A stretch of DNA of 45,882 nucleotides, taken from assembly GCA_022764165.1 (NCBI GenBank), contig JALERM010000076.1, positions 1 to 45,882 on the forward strand, given 5' to 3'. Below are positions 1 to 7,992 of this stretch, piece after piece; position 1 is the first letter of the stretch; the number at the start of each line of letters is the position of its first letter. Made by a program: the position numbers and the translations under genes. The stretch comes from Eubacterium sp. GTDB taxonomy: Bacteria; Bacillota; Clostridia; Lachnospirales; Lachnospiraceae. Under the pieces are notes generated by a model. It was not told the DNA's origin, ran no database searches, and worked only from the letters and a program-made list of their open reading frames with translations.

Positions 1-54
1 TGCTTCAAGAACAAGCCTGGATTTCTCCTCTGGTGAATGTTGTTGTCTTGCCAT
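1..54 (-). CDS. Transposase-like protein, N-terminal fragment at window edge
   Basis: The minus strand has an AAAGGAGT ribosome binding site followed by an ATG at 54 and 18 open codons beginning MARQQHSPEEKSRLVLEA, cut by the window edge. The charged SPEEK-RLVLEA start resembles the helix-turn-helix N-terminus of IS3-type transposase OrfA proteins. That is recognition from a very short stretch, so family and completeness are uncertain. It points away from the recombinase module at 152-2238. Confidence 0.35.
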   Translation of the reverse strand, partial: MARQQHSPEEKSRLVLEA

Positions 55-151
55 AGTTGGACTCCTTTCGCTATAAAATCATAAGGGAAATCCAACTTAA
101 AAACAACGATTTTTTTGTCTTAATTTATGGGTTCATTATAATCCGATTTAC

Positions 152-301
152 ATGGATGATAAGAAATTGTTGCGGTATAGTATGCAGCTATCTATGTTAA
201 AGCAGTTGCTTTCTAAAAAATTGATTAATGAAAACGAATATCAAATCATACAAAAAAAATTAATGAAAGATTATGGCATTATATCTAACATTACCGCTTG
301 A
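152..301 (+). CDS. Small SHOCT-like protein upstream of serine recombinase 1
   Basis: A 49-codon ORF from ATG 152 to TGA 299-301, rich in Lys, Leu and Ile. Its middle part (LLSKKLINENEYQIIQKKLM) has the 'L-L-x-x-x-L-I-x-x-x-E-[YF]-x-x-I-x-x-K-L' pattern of SHOCT-like short C-terminal domains. A similar ORF with the same pattern precedes the second recombinase (28429-28593), so the arrangement small ORF plus large serine recombinase is repeated. The role is unknown; a recombinase accessory or directionality function is only a guess. No strong Shine-Dalgarno is visible. The stop codon overlaps the -35 box of the recombinase promoter. Confidence 0.55.
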   Translation: MDDKKLLRYSMQLSMLKQLLSKKLINENEYQIIQKKLMKDYGIISNITA

Positions 302-326
302 CGAGACAAGTGTGCTGCATTATAAT
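298..326 (+). promoter_or_regulatory. Promoter of serine recombinase 1
   Basis: TTGACG (298-303), a 17-base spacer and TATAAT (321-326), a near-consensus sigma-70-type promoter. It lies 44 bases before the recombinase ATG and overlaps the stop codon of the preceding small ORF. Confidence 0.75.
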
Positions 327-369
327 ATAATCAACACTGCGATAGGAACACAAAAAGAGGAGGACGAAA

Positions 370-2238
370 ATGGAAGTTGAATTGATTAAGGCAAATGATC
401 CATTTGACGGTTCTGCCAGACGAAAGATTGAGCGGTTAAGAGTTGCGGCATACTGCCGGGTAAGTACGGATGATGAAGATCAGATAAAAAGTTATAATTC
501 AATGGTTACGCATTATACGGAGTTAATTCAGAATAATAAAGACTGGATTTTTTCAGGCATATACGCTGATAAAGCAATTACAGGAACAAAGGTAGATAAG
601 CGGGATGAATTTCAAAGGCTGATTCAGGATTGTATGGATGGTAAGATTGATATGGTCATTGCTAAAAGCCTTCCGAGATTTGCCAGAAACACATTGGATA
701 CGCTGAAATATGTCCGTATGTTAAAAGAGAGAAATATTGCTGTTTATTTTGAAGTTGAGAAAATCAACACATTAAAAGATGGTGAATTTCTAATGACTAT
801 TTTAAGTTCTGTTGCACAGCAGGAGGTTGAAAATACATCTGCTTATGTAAAAAAGGGCTTAAAGATGAAAATGAAACGAGGGGAGTTGGTAGGCTTCCAG
901 GGATGTTTGGGATACGATTATGATATTGAAACAAAATCTATTTCAATCAACGAGGAAGGTGCTGAAGTTGTTCGTTATATATTTGATAGATATGTGGCTG
1001 GAGCCGGTAGCACTATGATAGCCAGAGAACTGAATGAACAGGGAAATATGACGATCCGGGGAAATCCCTGGACTTCATCCAGTATCATGGGAATTATCAA
1101 TAACGAAAAATATAAAGGTGATATTTTGTTAGGAAAAACCTTTACAGTTGATCCGATTTCTAAAAGACGTTTAGAGAATCTTGGTGAGGAAGATCGGTAT
1201 TATATACATAATCATCACGAGTCGATTATTACAGAAGAACAATTTGAACGGGCGCAGGAAATAAGAAACCGAAGAAATGGGAACCGAAAGCATAATGTCA
1301 TTCCGGGAAAACGTGAGAAGTTCAGCAGACAGTTTGCATTTAGTTGTATGGTGGAATGTGGATTTTGCGGTTCTAATCTTTCACGCAGACGCTGGCATAG
1401 CAGTTCTAAATATAAAAAGACAATATGGCAGTGTGTTAAGTCAACGAAGGAAGGAAAAAGATTTTGTCCTGATAGTAAAGGGATTCCGGAACAGGTAATA
1501 GAGGAAGCGTTTGTTGAGTCTTATAGGATGCTTTGCAACGATAATAAAGATGTCCTAGAAGAATTTTTAAAGCGAACCGAAAAGGCGCTTGGAGAAAGTT
1601 CGGTTGAAGATCAGATTCATAAGTTGGAAAAAAGCATTGAGAAGGTTTCTTCAAAGAGAAAAAAACTACTGGATAACTATTTAGGTGGAGTCGTTGAACA
1701 GGATATTTATGAGGAAACAGACGTTGGACTGAAAACAGAGTTGACTAATGCAAAAGCAAAGCTGCAATATTTACGTCAGCAGTCAGATGAAAAGAGTTCA
1801 TTGCAAAGGAGGCTTTCGGATTTCAAAAAAGCACTCTCACATAATGAAGTGCTAGAAGAATTTGACAGAGGAATATTTGAGAGTATTGTTGAAAAAGTTA
1901 TAGTCGGTGGCTATGATGAAGATGGAAATAAAGATCCCTATAAAATTACTTTCATATATAAAACAGGATTTAAAAGCGAAATTGGAAACGCAAAGGAGAG
2001 ATTTGGAAAATCAAGAGGTATCGGAGACAAAGTGAAAAAAATGTGTTCCGATATAAGTGACGAGGTAAAGGGTGTGTGTTCCGATGTTAGTGTCAACACA
2101 TGTGGAGACTGTATGTTGTCTACATCGGGTGAATTCGTAGAAGTCCTTTGTTTTAGGCACTTTGCGAGATATATGAGTTTCGCACCTACAGGATTTCTGA
2201 GAGGTAAGAGTCTTTTTCTTTTATTCAGATTAATATGA
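370..2238 (+). CDS. Large serine recombinase 1 (site-specific integrase)
   Basis: 622 residues. The N-terminal resolvase domain carries the catalytic Ser32 in AAYCRVSTDDED. A recombinase domain follows (GLKMKMKRGELVGFQGCLGYD through KYKGDILLGKTFTVDPISK), then a zinc ribbon with CGFCG near residue 330 and later cysteines, and a coiled coil around residues 400-480. Such proteins cut and rejoin att sites to integrate or excise mobile elements. It is closely similar to the disrupted recombinase at 28619-30306. The start is set by AGAGGAGG ahead of ATG 370. The C-terminus is odd: after KVKKM it carries a cysteine motif (MCS...VCS...TCGD) and reads through the putative att core (2098-2109) into about 43 further residues of unrelated flank, ending at 2238. 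It appears intact and could act on related att sites in trans. Confidence 0.93.
   Translation: MEVELIKANDPFDGSARRKIERLRVAAYCRVSTDDEDQIKSYNSMVTHYTELIQNNKDWIFSGIYADKAITGTKVDKRDEFQRLIQDCMDGKIDMVIAKSLPRFARNTLDTLKYVRMLKERNIAVYFEVEKINTLKDGEFLMTILSSVAQQEVENTSAYVKKGLKMKMKRGELVGFQGCLGYDYDIETKSISINEEGAEVVRYIFDRYVAGAGSTMIARELNEQGNMTIRGNPWTSSSIMGIINNEKYKGDILLGKTFTVDPISKRRLENLGEEDRYYIHNHHESIITEEQFERAQEIRNRRNGNRKHNVIPGKREKFSRQFAFSCMVECGFCGSNLSRRRWHSSSKYKKTIWQCVKSTKEGKRFCPDSKGIPEQVIEEAFVESYRMLCNDNKDVLEEFLKRTEKALGESSVEDQIHKLEKSIEKVSSKRKKLLDNYLGGVVEQDIYEETDVGLKTELTNAKAKLQYLRQQSDEKSSLQRRLSDFKKALSHNEVLEEFDRGIFESIVEKVIVGGYDEDGNKDPYKITFIYKTGFKSEIGNAKERFGKSRGIGDKVKKMCSDISDEVKGVCSDVSVNTCGDCMLSTSGEFVEVLCFRHFARYMSFAPTGFLRGKSLFLLFRLI
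2098..2109 (+). other. Putative attachment-site core, left end of element 2
   Basis: ACATGTGGAGAC occurs here and again at 30411-30422, each just behind a large serine recombinase. Read in the rumA frame it encodes H-V-E-T, the conserved C-terminal motif of RumA/RlmD, a recognised target of integrative elements. Sequence just left also resembles the second copy (ATGTGTTC repeated twice in both). The exact crossover dinucleotide cannot be set by eye. Confidence 0.6.
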
Positions 2239-2720
2239 CTTCGGACCCATTGGGACCGAAGTATATGGAAAACAATCGCAGCAATGAACAGCTTGCCCGG
2301 ATGGTGGGGGAAAGTGTGACACAAATTAAAAGATATATCCGTCTGACAAAATTGATTCCAAAGATTTTGGATATGGTTGACCGGGAGCTGCTTGCAATTC
2401 GTTCAGCGGTGGAAATTTCCTTCCTGACGGAAGCAGAACAGTATGAACTTCATGCTGTGATGGAACTGGAACAGTGTGTCCCAAACATTTCGCAGGCGAA
2501 CCGGTTAAAGCGGATGAGCCAACAAAAATGTCTTGATATGGATATGATTTACGAAATTTTGGAGGAAATCAAGCCGAACCAGAGGGAACAAATCAAAATC
2601 CCACTTGAGCGGATCGGAAAGTATTTCCCGGCAGATTATACGCCGGCTCAACAGGCAGACTTGATTGAAAAGTTACTCAAAGGTTGGGCACAGAAGAATA
2701 GGAAAAGTAATGTGTATTAG
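2235..2720 (+). pseudogene. ParB-like partition protein, 5'-truncated
   Basis: The reading frame from about 2241 matches only the C-terminal half of ParB-like proteins of Tn1549-like elements: a helix-turn-helix around NEQLARMVGESVTQIKRYIRLTKLI, then the helical region ending in KPNQREQIKI and KYFPADYTPAQ. The N-terminal nuclease-like domain and any parA are missing. The ORF begins 125 bases inside the left att core, so the 5' end was probably lost when this end of the element formed. The annotated start is only the first in-frame ATG, with no ribosome binding site. The stretch 2110-2234 holds only the tail of the recombinase 1 reading frame. Confidence 0.75.
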
Positions 2721-2817
2721 GTATTATAGAGAAAGACTTTTTCCCTTTTTTGGGAGAAAGTTAACGTCAGACGATGGTGACGCAATATATGATTACGAAA
2801 TGGAGTGTGAAGAAGCT

Positions 2818-3165
2818 ATGAAACTGAATTATAGGAATGTAAACGGATATTTGCTTCCAGAACTGGAGTATAAATCCGGAGGACAGATGACACAACTTGG
2901 AAAATATGGATTTCTCCGCAGAGATTATTTGAAAAATCATAAACGGGAGAAATATCAGGTAATGCTTTTACAGGACACGATAGGAGAACATCTTCTGGAG
3001 ATTGACCAGGCGGCAAGGAAACGGGAAGAGATTATCCTGAGAGAGATGGAAAAAAGTGATCCATTGCCAGAGAAAGGGGTTGACCAGATGGCTTGGGTAA
3101 GGGCTGCTAACAAACACAGAGCAATCGCAGAGGAAATCATTTTAGAAGAACTGATTTACGTTTAA
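2818..3165 (+). CDS. tnpV: TnpV-family transposon-encoded protein
   Basis: 115 residues from ATG 2818. The sequence has the hallmark TnpV layout: Y-x-x-x-x-G-Y-L-L-P-E-L near the N-terminus, then LGKYGFLRRDYLKNHKREKYQ, and a helical C-terminus (HLLEIDQAARKREEIILREM, then RAANKHRAIAEEIILEELIYV). TnpV is a small protein of unknown function found in many Firmicute conjugative elements. The frame is open upstream to 2665 and an alternative ATG lies at 2800. The family length of about 115-120 residues favours 2818. A second, truncated tnpV sits at 30756-30950. Confidence 0.75.
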   Translation: MKLNYRNVNGYLLPELEYKSGGQMTQLGKYGFLRRDYLKNHKREKYQVMLLQDTIGEHLLEIDQAARKREEIILREMEKSDPLPEKGVDQMAWVRAANKHRAIAEEIILEELIYV

Positions 3166-3253
3166 TGAAATAATAAATAAACAGAATAAATGAAGGAAAA
3201 GGCACAGGTCATGAAAATTGATTTGTGTCTTTTTTCATAAGGAGGTGAGGAGC

Positions 3254-3568
3254 TTGGCACAGATTTTTCGTGTGGAGAGAACTAAGAATTATACGGTAAT
3301 GAGTAATCACCATTTCAAGAATAAGAATCTGACATTGAAAGCGAAAGGCTTATTGTCGCTGATGTTAAGCCTACCAGACGATTGGAATTATAACATGCAG
3401 GGACTGGCAACATTGAGCAGAGATGGAATTGATTCTGTTCGTTCCGCAATTAAGGAATTAGAGCATCATGGATATGTGGAACGTCACAGATTGCGTAACG
3501 AATATGGCTTTTATGGAGATACCGAATATATTATCCGGGAAGTTCCATTAGGAGAAGAAAATGATTGA
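3254..3568 (+). pseudogene. Helix-turn-helix replication-initiator-like protein, C-terminally lost
   Basis: Starts at TTG 3254 behind AAGGAGGTGAGG. The 104 residues begin MAQIFRVERTKNYTVMSNHHF and contain the winged-helix segment typical of RepA-like/DUF6017 proteins of Tn1549-like elements (LKAKGLLSLMLSLPDDWNY, DSVRSAIKELEHHGYVERHRL). Relatives are about twice this length and continue with a Gly-Asn-Pro-rich linker. Here a TGA ends the ORF after EVPLGEEND. Degenerate linker-like sequence persists in the same frame to about 3730 (for example KPDMGNPILENP at about 3659-3694), interrupted by several stops. It is therefore best read as a decayed gene. The N-terminal domain could still be made. 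Confidence 0.65.
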
Positions 3569-3813
3569 ATGGAGTTGAGAAGAGCCTAAAGGTGGATAGT
3601 CTAATTTGGGACAATCAGGTCATAGGAAATTCCTATTTCCGGATATCAGAAAACAGGAAAACCAGATATGGGTAATCCCATATTGGAAAATCCATCACTA
3701 TTAATAATCCATATTATCAAATATGAATGATTAAAGAACCAGTAAATAAAATATCCATCTTATCAATTCACGTAAGTATTAATAGGATCGGATAAGAAAA
3801 GAAAGAACGAGGT

Positions 3814-4764
3814 ATGATTATGGGAATGATGAAAAACAACAAAAATGAAGCAATTATGGTGATTGGAATTGATCACGGTTATGGATACATGAAAACAGCA
3901 ACCAGGTGCTTTACGTCTGGTGTAGTCAGATACGAGAAGGAGCCCATCTTTCAGAATAACCTTCTTGTTTATAATGGGCTGTATTACCAGATCGGTGAAG
4001 AACACAAAGAGTTCTGTGCAGAGAAAACACAGGATCTGGACTATTATGTGCTGACGCTGGCTGCGATTGCCAGAGAATTAGACGGAAAGGGAATGAATCA
4101 GGTGAAGGTGCATCTTGCGGCAGGACTTCCTCTGACCTGGGTGGCTTCACAGAAAGAAGACTTCCAGAAGTATCTTCTCCAGAATGATAGCGTGGACTTC
4201 ACATTCCGCAATAAAGAATATCATGTGGAGTTTGTCGGAGTTGATATTTATCCACAGGGATTTGCAGCAGCTTTTTACCGATTACAGGACTTTAAAGGAA
4301 TCAATATGCTGGCTGATATCGGAAATGGAACTATGAATATTATGTATATCAACAATTCTCGCCCGGTAGAGAAAAAATGCTTTACAGAGAAATATGGAAC
4401 ACATCAGTGTGTGCTTGCTGTCAGGGAATCATTGCTGAAGGAGCTGGGAACGGTGGTGGATGATCTGGTGATTGAGCAGGTGATCCGTACAGGAACTGCC
4501 GATATTGGAGAAAAATATCTCTCTGTGATTCGTAAAGCTGCCGGAGAGTATACAAAAGAGATTTTCCATAAGCTGAGAGAACGGGAATACAACCCGGAAC
4601 TGATGCGTCTGTATGTGGTCGGTGGAGGCGGCTGCATGATTCAGAACTTTGGTGAATATGATAAAGACCGAGTGACCATCGTGCGTGATATTTGTGCTAC
4701 AGCCAAAGGCTATGAAGCCATGACAGCAAGAAAAATTCAGAAAAACGGAGGGGTGCTTGTATGA
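3814..4764 (+). CDS. parM: ParM-like actin-type segregation ATPase
   Basis: 316 residues. Actin-fold nucleotide-binding motifs are visible: phosphate-1 loop VIGIDHGYGYMKTA near residue 18, phosphate-2 loop MLADIGNGTMNIMYI near residue 167, and adenosine motif VVGGGGCMI near residue 268. ParM proteins polymerise to push element copies apart through a ParR adaptor. The next gene overlaps its stop by four bases (ATGA) and is ParR-like, forming a type II partition cassette. ATG 3814 or ATG 3820 could be the start, as both lie close behind the purine-rich GAACGAGG. Such cassettes are common in Tn1549-like elements and stabilise the excised circle. Confidence 0.85.
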   Translation: MIMGMMKNNKNEAIMVIGIDHGYGYMKTATRCFTSGVVRYEKEPIFQNNLLVYNGLYYQIGEEHKEFCAEKTQDLDYYVLTLAAIARELDGKGMNQVKVHLAAGLPLTWVASQKEDFQKYLLQNDSVDFTFRNKEYHVEFVGVDIYPQGFAAAFYRLQDFKGINMLADIGNGTMNIMYINNSRPVEKKCFTEKYGTHQCVLAVRESLLKELGTVVDDLVIEQVIRTGTADIGEKYLSVIRKAAGEYTKEIFHKLREREYNPELMRLYVVGGGGCMIQNFGEYDKDRVTIVRDICATAKGYEAMTARKIQKNGGVLV

Positions 4765-5213
4765 GAAAAGAACGGAAAATCATTAATACAAATATTCGCT
4801 TGAACCTCTGTGATGAACAGGACAGACAGGCATGGGAATATTTGCAGACAATGGACAGGCAGAAGTATAAGTCCTATACCAGAGCGGTTGTGGTGGCTTT
4901 GAATGATTACTTCTCCAGAATATATCGAAATGAAGCTGATCCGTATCTGGAAACCAGAGAAAAGGAAGATGCGTTTCTGGAAAGAGTGGAAACAGCTATC
5001 CGGGATGGTGTGAAGGAATCCGTCCCGATGGCTATGGCGAAGAATCTTCTGGAAATGCTTGTACCGTTTGTGAAGGAATCGGTAGGAGATAATAATTTGC
5101 CGAATATGGCAATGACGATGGAGAAACCAGATAATGAGGCTACAGATAATACGCTGGACTGGGAACAGGAGGCAGATATGGATGCGGCATTGGATTTTGC
5201 AGACAGTTTTTAG
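4761..5213 (+). CDS. parR: ParR-like DNA-binding adaptor
   Basis: 150 residues, beginning in the stop codon of parM (ATGA overlap), implying translational coupling. The N-terminal part (IINTNIRLNLCDEQDRQAWEY, then SYTRAVVVALNDYF) has the ribbon-helix-helix pattern of ParR proteins. The C-terminal part is acidic, ending EADMDAALDFADSF, as expected for the ParM-contacting tail. ParR would bind centromere-like repeats and cap ParM filaments. No clear iteron array was found next to the pair, so the binding site is unidentified. Confidence 0.75.
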   Translation: MRKERKIINTNIRLNLCDEQDRQAWEYLQTMDRQKYKSYTRAVVVALNDYFSRIYRNEADPYLETREKEDAFLERVETAIRDGVKESVPMAMAKNLLEMLVPFVKESVGDNNLPNMAMTMEKPDNEATDNTLDWEQEADMDAALDFADSF

Positions 5214-5294
5214 CTAATTACAAAATGGCAGTAACAGGAGAACCGACTGACAGTACAAAATTGTTTTGCGAAAACAAAATAGAAGAAAAAAACA

Positions 5295-5495
5295 ATGGCA
5301 GTGATAGCATTTCTGTTGGTGAGAATCGGGGAAATGTTTATGGCTGTTATTTTTATGTCTTTCATCAGAAAAAGAGAATGGTTTGGAAGAAAAGAAGCAG
5401 AAATAGTGAGAAATTATGACAGAAAAGCGTTGGCAGCCGGGAAACGCTGCATAAGCATGGGAGAAAAAGATAAGAGTGCCGGATACGGCACATAA
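5295..5495 (+). CDS. Possible small membrane protein
   Basis: 66 codons, beginning MAVIAFLLVRIGEMFMAVIF followed by the basic segment RKREWFGRKE, the pattern of a single N-terminal membrane helix with a cytoplasmic basic tail. It lies between parR and the oriT-like region, where Tn1549-like elements often carry small unannotated ORFs. The upstream AGAAGAAAAAAAC is a weak ribosome binding site and an overlapping frame (5225-5419) is also open. It could be non-coding. Confidence 0.3.
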   Translation: MAVIAFLLVRIGEMFMAVIFMSFIRKREWFGRKEAEIVRNYDRKALAAGKRCISMGEKDKSAGYGT

Positions 5496-5699
5496 TTGTC
5501 CGATACTCCGCATCGGAGTGGTGCATAATCAGCCTGCTTCGGAAAGAGAAAATTTGTTGAAAGGGGAGCTTTTCTATTTCCTCTACAGTCTGCTTCTGCA
5601 CCACAAAACCACTGTCATCTCGATCAAAATTTGGTATCGCATGGAGGAGAAAACTGATTAGCAGGGGCTGGCTAAGTGGTGGAGAGATGACAGGCAAGT

Positions 5700-5999
5700 T
5701 TCGCAAAGTGGCAAGCCACTCTGCACCGGAGCCAGCCTTTGGGCTGTTCCTAAACTTGCCAAAGGGCTCCGCCCCTAGGACCCCGGAAGGATTTCATCCT
5801 TTACAATCCTGAGCCGCTGTTCAAGTTTCTGTCGTTTCAAAATGTTCACAGGACATTCTGAAACAATAGAAACAGGCCAGCTAGGGCTTTGCCCTGCACC
5901 CACCAAAGGGGCATCAGTACCCCTTATGGAATCCCTTACAAGCCGAAAGATTACTGAATGATATATATGAAAATAGCAGTGTAAAAATGAAGGAGTGAA
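5700..5999 (+). other. oriT-like non-coding region upstream of mobC
   Basis: No convincing gene lies between 5496 and 5999. The segment is rich in short inverted repeats just before mobC and the relaxase: AGGGC/GCCCT at 5883-5895 (loop TTT) and AAGGGG/CCCCTT at 5906-5925 (8-base loop). There are also G+C-rich stretches such as GGGCTCCGCCCCT. This position and structure fit the origin of transfer nicked by the downstream relaxase. The nick site itself cannot be placed by eye. Confidence 0.5.
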
Positions 6000-6005
6000 A
6001 TGATT

Positions 6006-6386
6006 ATGAGAAAAAGAAACCATACCGTTACTATACGGATGAATGAGAAAGAATATGCTCTGCTCCAGCAAAAGATAAAAGAATCCGGTCAGACACAGCA
6101 GGCAGTGGTACTTGCGGCAATTAAAAATGTGGAGTTCGTATCAGAGGAGGTAGAAGAAGAACTGAAAGTACTAAGTCAGAGATTGGGAGAAACAAACCGG
6201 TTGCTTCGTGGTGCCACAACAAATATTAACCAGATTGCGCATCATATGAATGCAGGAGGTTTTTATCCCAGAGCAGATGTTTTTAACAGTCTCAACGAAA
6301 ATATATCAGGATATCGGAAGGAGTGTGAAAAGATATGGCGATCAATAAGACAATTAATAAGCGGACAAATTCCCATGGGGCAATGA
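6006..6386 (+). CDS. mobC: MobC-like relaxosome accessory protein
   Basis: About 126 residues. The N-terminus (RKRNHTVTIRMNEKEYALLQQKI) is a ribbon-helix-helix-like DNA-binding start. The motif LGETNRLLRGATTNINQIAHHMN is characteristic of the MobC family, which binds oriT and helps the relaxase open the DNA strand. ATG 6000 and 6006 are both possible behind AAGGAGTGAAATG; 6006 gives better spacing. The 3' end overlaps the relaxase gene by 52 bases, indicating coupled translation. It lies directly downstream of the oriT-like region. Confidence 0.85.
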   Translation: MRKRNHTVTIRMNEKEYALLQQKIKESGQTQQAVVLAAIKNVEFVSEEVEEELKVLSQRLGETNRLLRGATTNINQIAHHMNAGGFYPRADVFNSLNENISGYRKECEKIWRSIRQLISGQIPMGQ

Positions 6387-7576
6387 GAAACTGTATTGAA
6401 TATGTCCTCCGAGAAGGAAAAACAGATCTGCATCTAATCCATATGATCGGTCCTTATCCTTACGAAGAAGTGAATTATGATCTGGTGTACCAGTCATTTC
6501 TGGAAGAAAAACGATTGTGGGGAAAGGATTCGGGAAGGATGTATGCCCATAATGTGATTTCCTGGCATAAGGATGAAAAGATTACACCGGAACAGGCATT
6601 GGAATTTGAAATTGAATTTGCAGAGAAGTGGTTTACGGGTTTCCAGACGGTGGTCAGTGTCCACAGAGATAAAGATCATATCCATTGCCACATGGTGACT
6701 AATTCGGTGAGTTATGAAAATGGAAAAAAGCTGCATAATTCCAGAAAAGATTTGGAACGTATGAAGCAGCTGACAAACCGGATGTGTCAGGAACGTGGAC
6801 TGACCGTAGCAGAAAAAGGAAAACATTTTGACGGAAGTCAGATTGAGACGGGGGATGTCATTGCATGGAGTAAAGATAAATACAATCTGTTCCGGCAACA
6901 AGTAAAGGATAGCTTTGTTGCAGACTGTGCAATGGCGGTTTTAAAAGCACTGGAAAATTGCACCAGCAAAGAGAAGTTTATAGAAAAGATGAAGCAGTTC
7001 GGATGGAGTGTGAACTGGATAGAAAAACGAAAGCATATCACATTCCAGAATCAGGAAGGAAAAAAGGTGCGTGACAGCAATTTATGCAAAACTTTTCATC
7101 TGGACATTAGCAAGGAGGGACTAGAGAATGAATTTAATGGAAATTACGAAAGAATACGAGCCGAAGCAGAACGATCAAAGGGAGCTGAGAACGAACTTGC
7201 CGGATACTACCGACAGGTGGAAGCAGCTTGCACAGGACCAGGCAAAGACATTGGAAATTGTGATAACAGAGAGAAACGAGTTACAAGTGAAATATCAGAA
7301 GATGAACGAGTTTATACTGGAATTTCAGGAAAGGACACGCAATTTGAAGATGGAAAAACAGAAGCTCTTCTTCAAGAATCACGAAATGCAAGAAGAAATT
7401 CGGAAATTAAACGTCGAAATTCAGCATCAGATAATCGAACTGTCAGAAACGCAGAAATTAAATCAATTACTTCAGCAGAACAACGACGACTTGAGGAACA
7501 GAAACGGATTGATGAGCAGGAAAGAGCAAGAGCGGCTAGAAAAAGAAATAAAAGACGTTCAGGACCAGAACTCTAA
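6335..7576 (+). CDS. MobP-type relaxase (VirD2-like)
   Basis: 413 residues. The histidine triad typical of relaxases is present as H110-R-D-K-D-H115-I-H117-C-H119 (VSVHRDKDHIHCH), preceded by an N-terminal basic segment and followed by a helical region to about residue 265 (LDISKEGLENEFNGNYERIRAEA). It would nick oriT and pilot the single strand to a mating pore. None is encoded in the window, so transfer would depend on a helper element. Residues 266-413 are low-complexity and charged, and share DNA with the overlapping ORF at 7128-7838 in another frame. The protein starts inside mobC. Confidence 0.88.
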   Translation: MAINKTINKRTNSHGAMRNCIEYVLREGKTDLHLIHMIGPYPYEEVNYDLVYQSFLEEKRLWGKDSGRMYAHNVISWHKDEKITPEQALEFEIEFAEKWFTGFQTVVSVHRDKDHIHCHMVTNSVSYENGKKLHNSRKDLERMKQLTNRMCQERGLTVAEKGKHFDGSQIETGDVIAWSKDKYNLFRQQVKDSFVADCAMAVLKALENCTSKEKFIEKMKQFGWSVNWIEKRKHITFQNQEGKKVRDSNLCKTFHLDISKEGLENEFNGNYERIRAEAERSKGAENELAGYYRQVEAACTGPGKDIGNCDNREKRVTSEISEDERVYTGISGKDTQFEDGKTEALLQESRNARRNSEIKRRNSASDNRTVRNAEIKSITSAEQRRLEEQKRIDEQERARAARKRNKRRSGPEL

Positions 7577-7838
7577 ATTGCAAGTACAGGTTAATAAATC
7601 ATCAGTTGAAGCGGTTGAAGAAGCTTGTAAAAAACAAAGAGAGGCAGAAAAACAATTGCAGTTGGCAAAACGTCAGGCGGAACAGAATAGAAAGAAGGCT
7701 CAAAAAGAGATACAAAAATTGAGAAAAGAAATAAAATTACAATCAGAGAAAATAAAACAAATAAAAGTTTTTTGTGGAATCGGATATATTATGGTGATTG
7801 TATTTGCTGTTTGTATTATTGGAATATATTTTCTATAA
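7128..7838 (+). CDS. Coiled-coil protein with C-terminal membrane anchor, overlapping relaxase
   Basis: 236 residues in the +1 frame relative to the relaxase, overlapping it by 449 bases. Residues 40-205 are almost entirely Glu/Lys/Gln-rich coiled coil. Residues 213-236 (VFCGIGYIMVIVFAVCIIGI) form a single C-terminal membrane helix, so it is probably a tail-anchored cytoplasmic protein. A start at ATG 7128 has an AGCAAGGAGG ribosome binding site, supporting real translation. The frame stays open after the relaxase stop, and the membrane helix lies entirely in that unique part. Function is unknown; a mobilization role is inferred from position. Confidence 0.65.
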   Translation: MNLMEITKEYEPKQNDQRELRTNLPDTTDRWKQLAQDQAKTLEIVITERNELQVKYQKMNEFILEFQERTRNLKMEKQKLFFKNHEMQEEIRKLNVEIQHQIIELSETQKLNQLLQQNNDDLRNRNGLMSRKEQERLEKEIKDVQDQNSKLQVQVNKSSVEAVEEACKKQREAEKQLQLAKRQAEQNRKKAQKEIQKLRKEIKLQSEKIKQIKVFCGIGYIMVIVFAVCIIGIYFL

Positions 7839-7897
7839 CTTAGTCAATACAAAAATGCGATATTTCAGACTTTAAATATGATTTTAAATATATAAGA

Positions 7898-7926
7898 TTG
7901 CTGAAAACGCATTCCTATGATATGAT
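7898..7926 (+). promoter_or_regulatory. Promoter of the BREX operon
   Basis: TTGCTG (7898-7903), a 17-base spacer and TATGAT (7921-7926), in the 154-base gap between the mobilization genes and the Xre gene at 7993. The upstream sequence is very A+T-rich. No other promoter candidate of similar quality was seen before brxA, so this probably drives the Xre gene and the downstream BREX genes. Confidence 0.6.
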
Positions 7927-7992
7927 AATAAATACGAGTATGAATAACAATATGAACAATTATTTTTGAGAAAATAAGATTGAGGTGAAGAA

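Noticed and set aside
5225-5661. Several overlapping short frames between parR and the oriT-like region as genes
   Set aside because: Apart from the possible membrane ORF at 5295-5495, they lack ribosome binding sites, overlap each other in different frames and have no recognisable composition.
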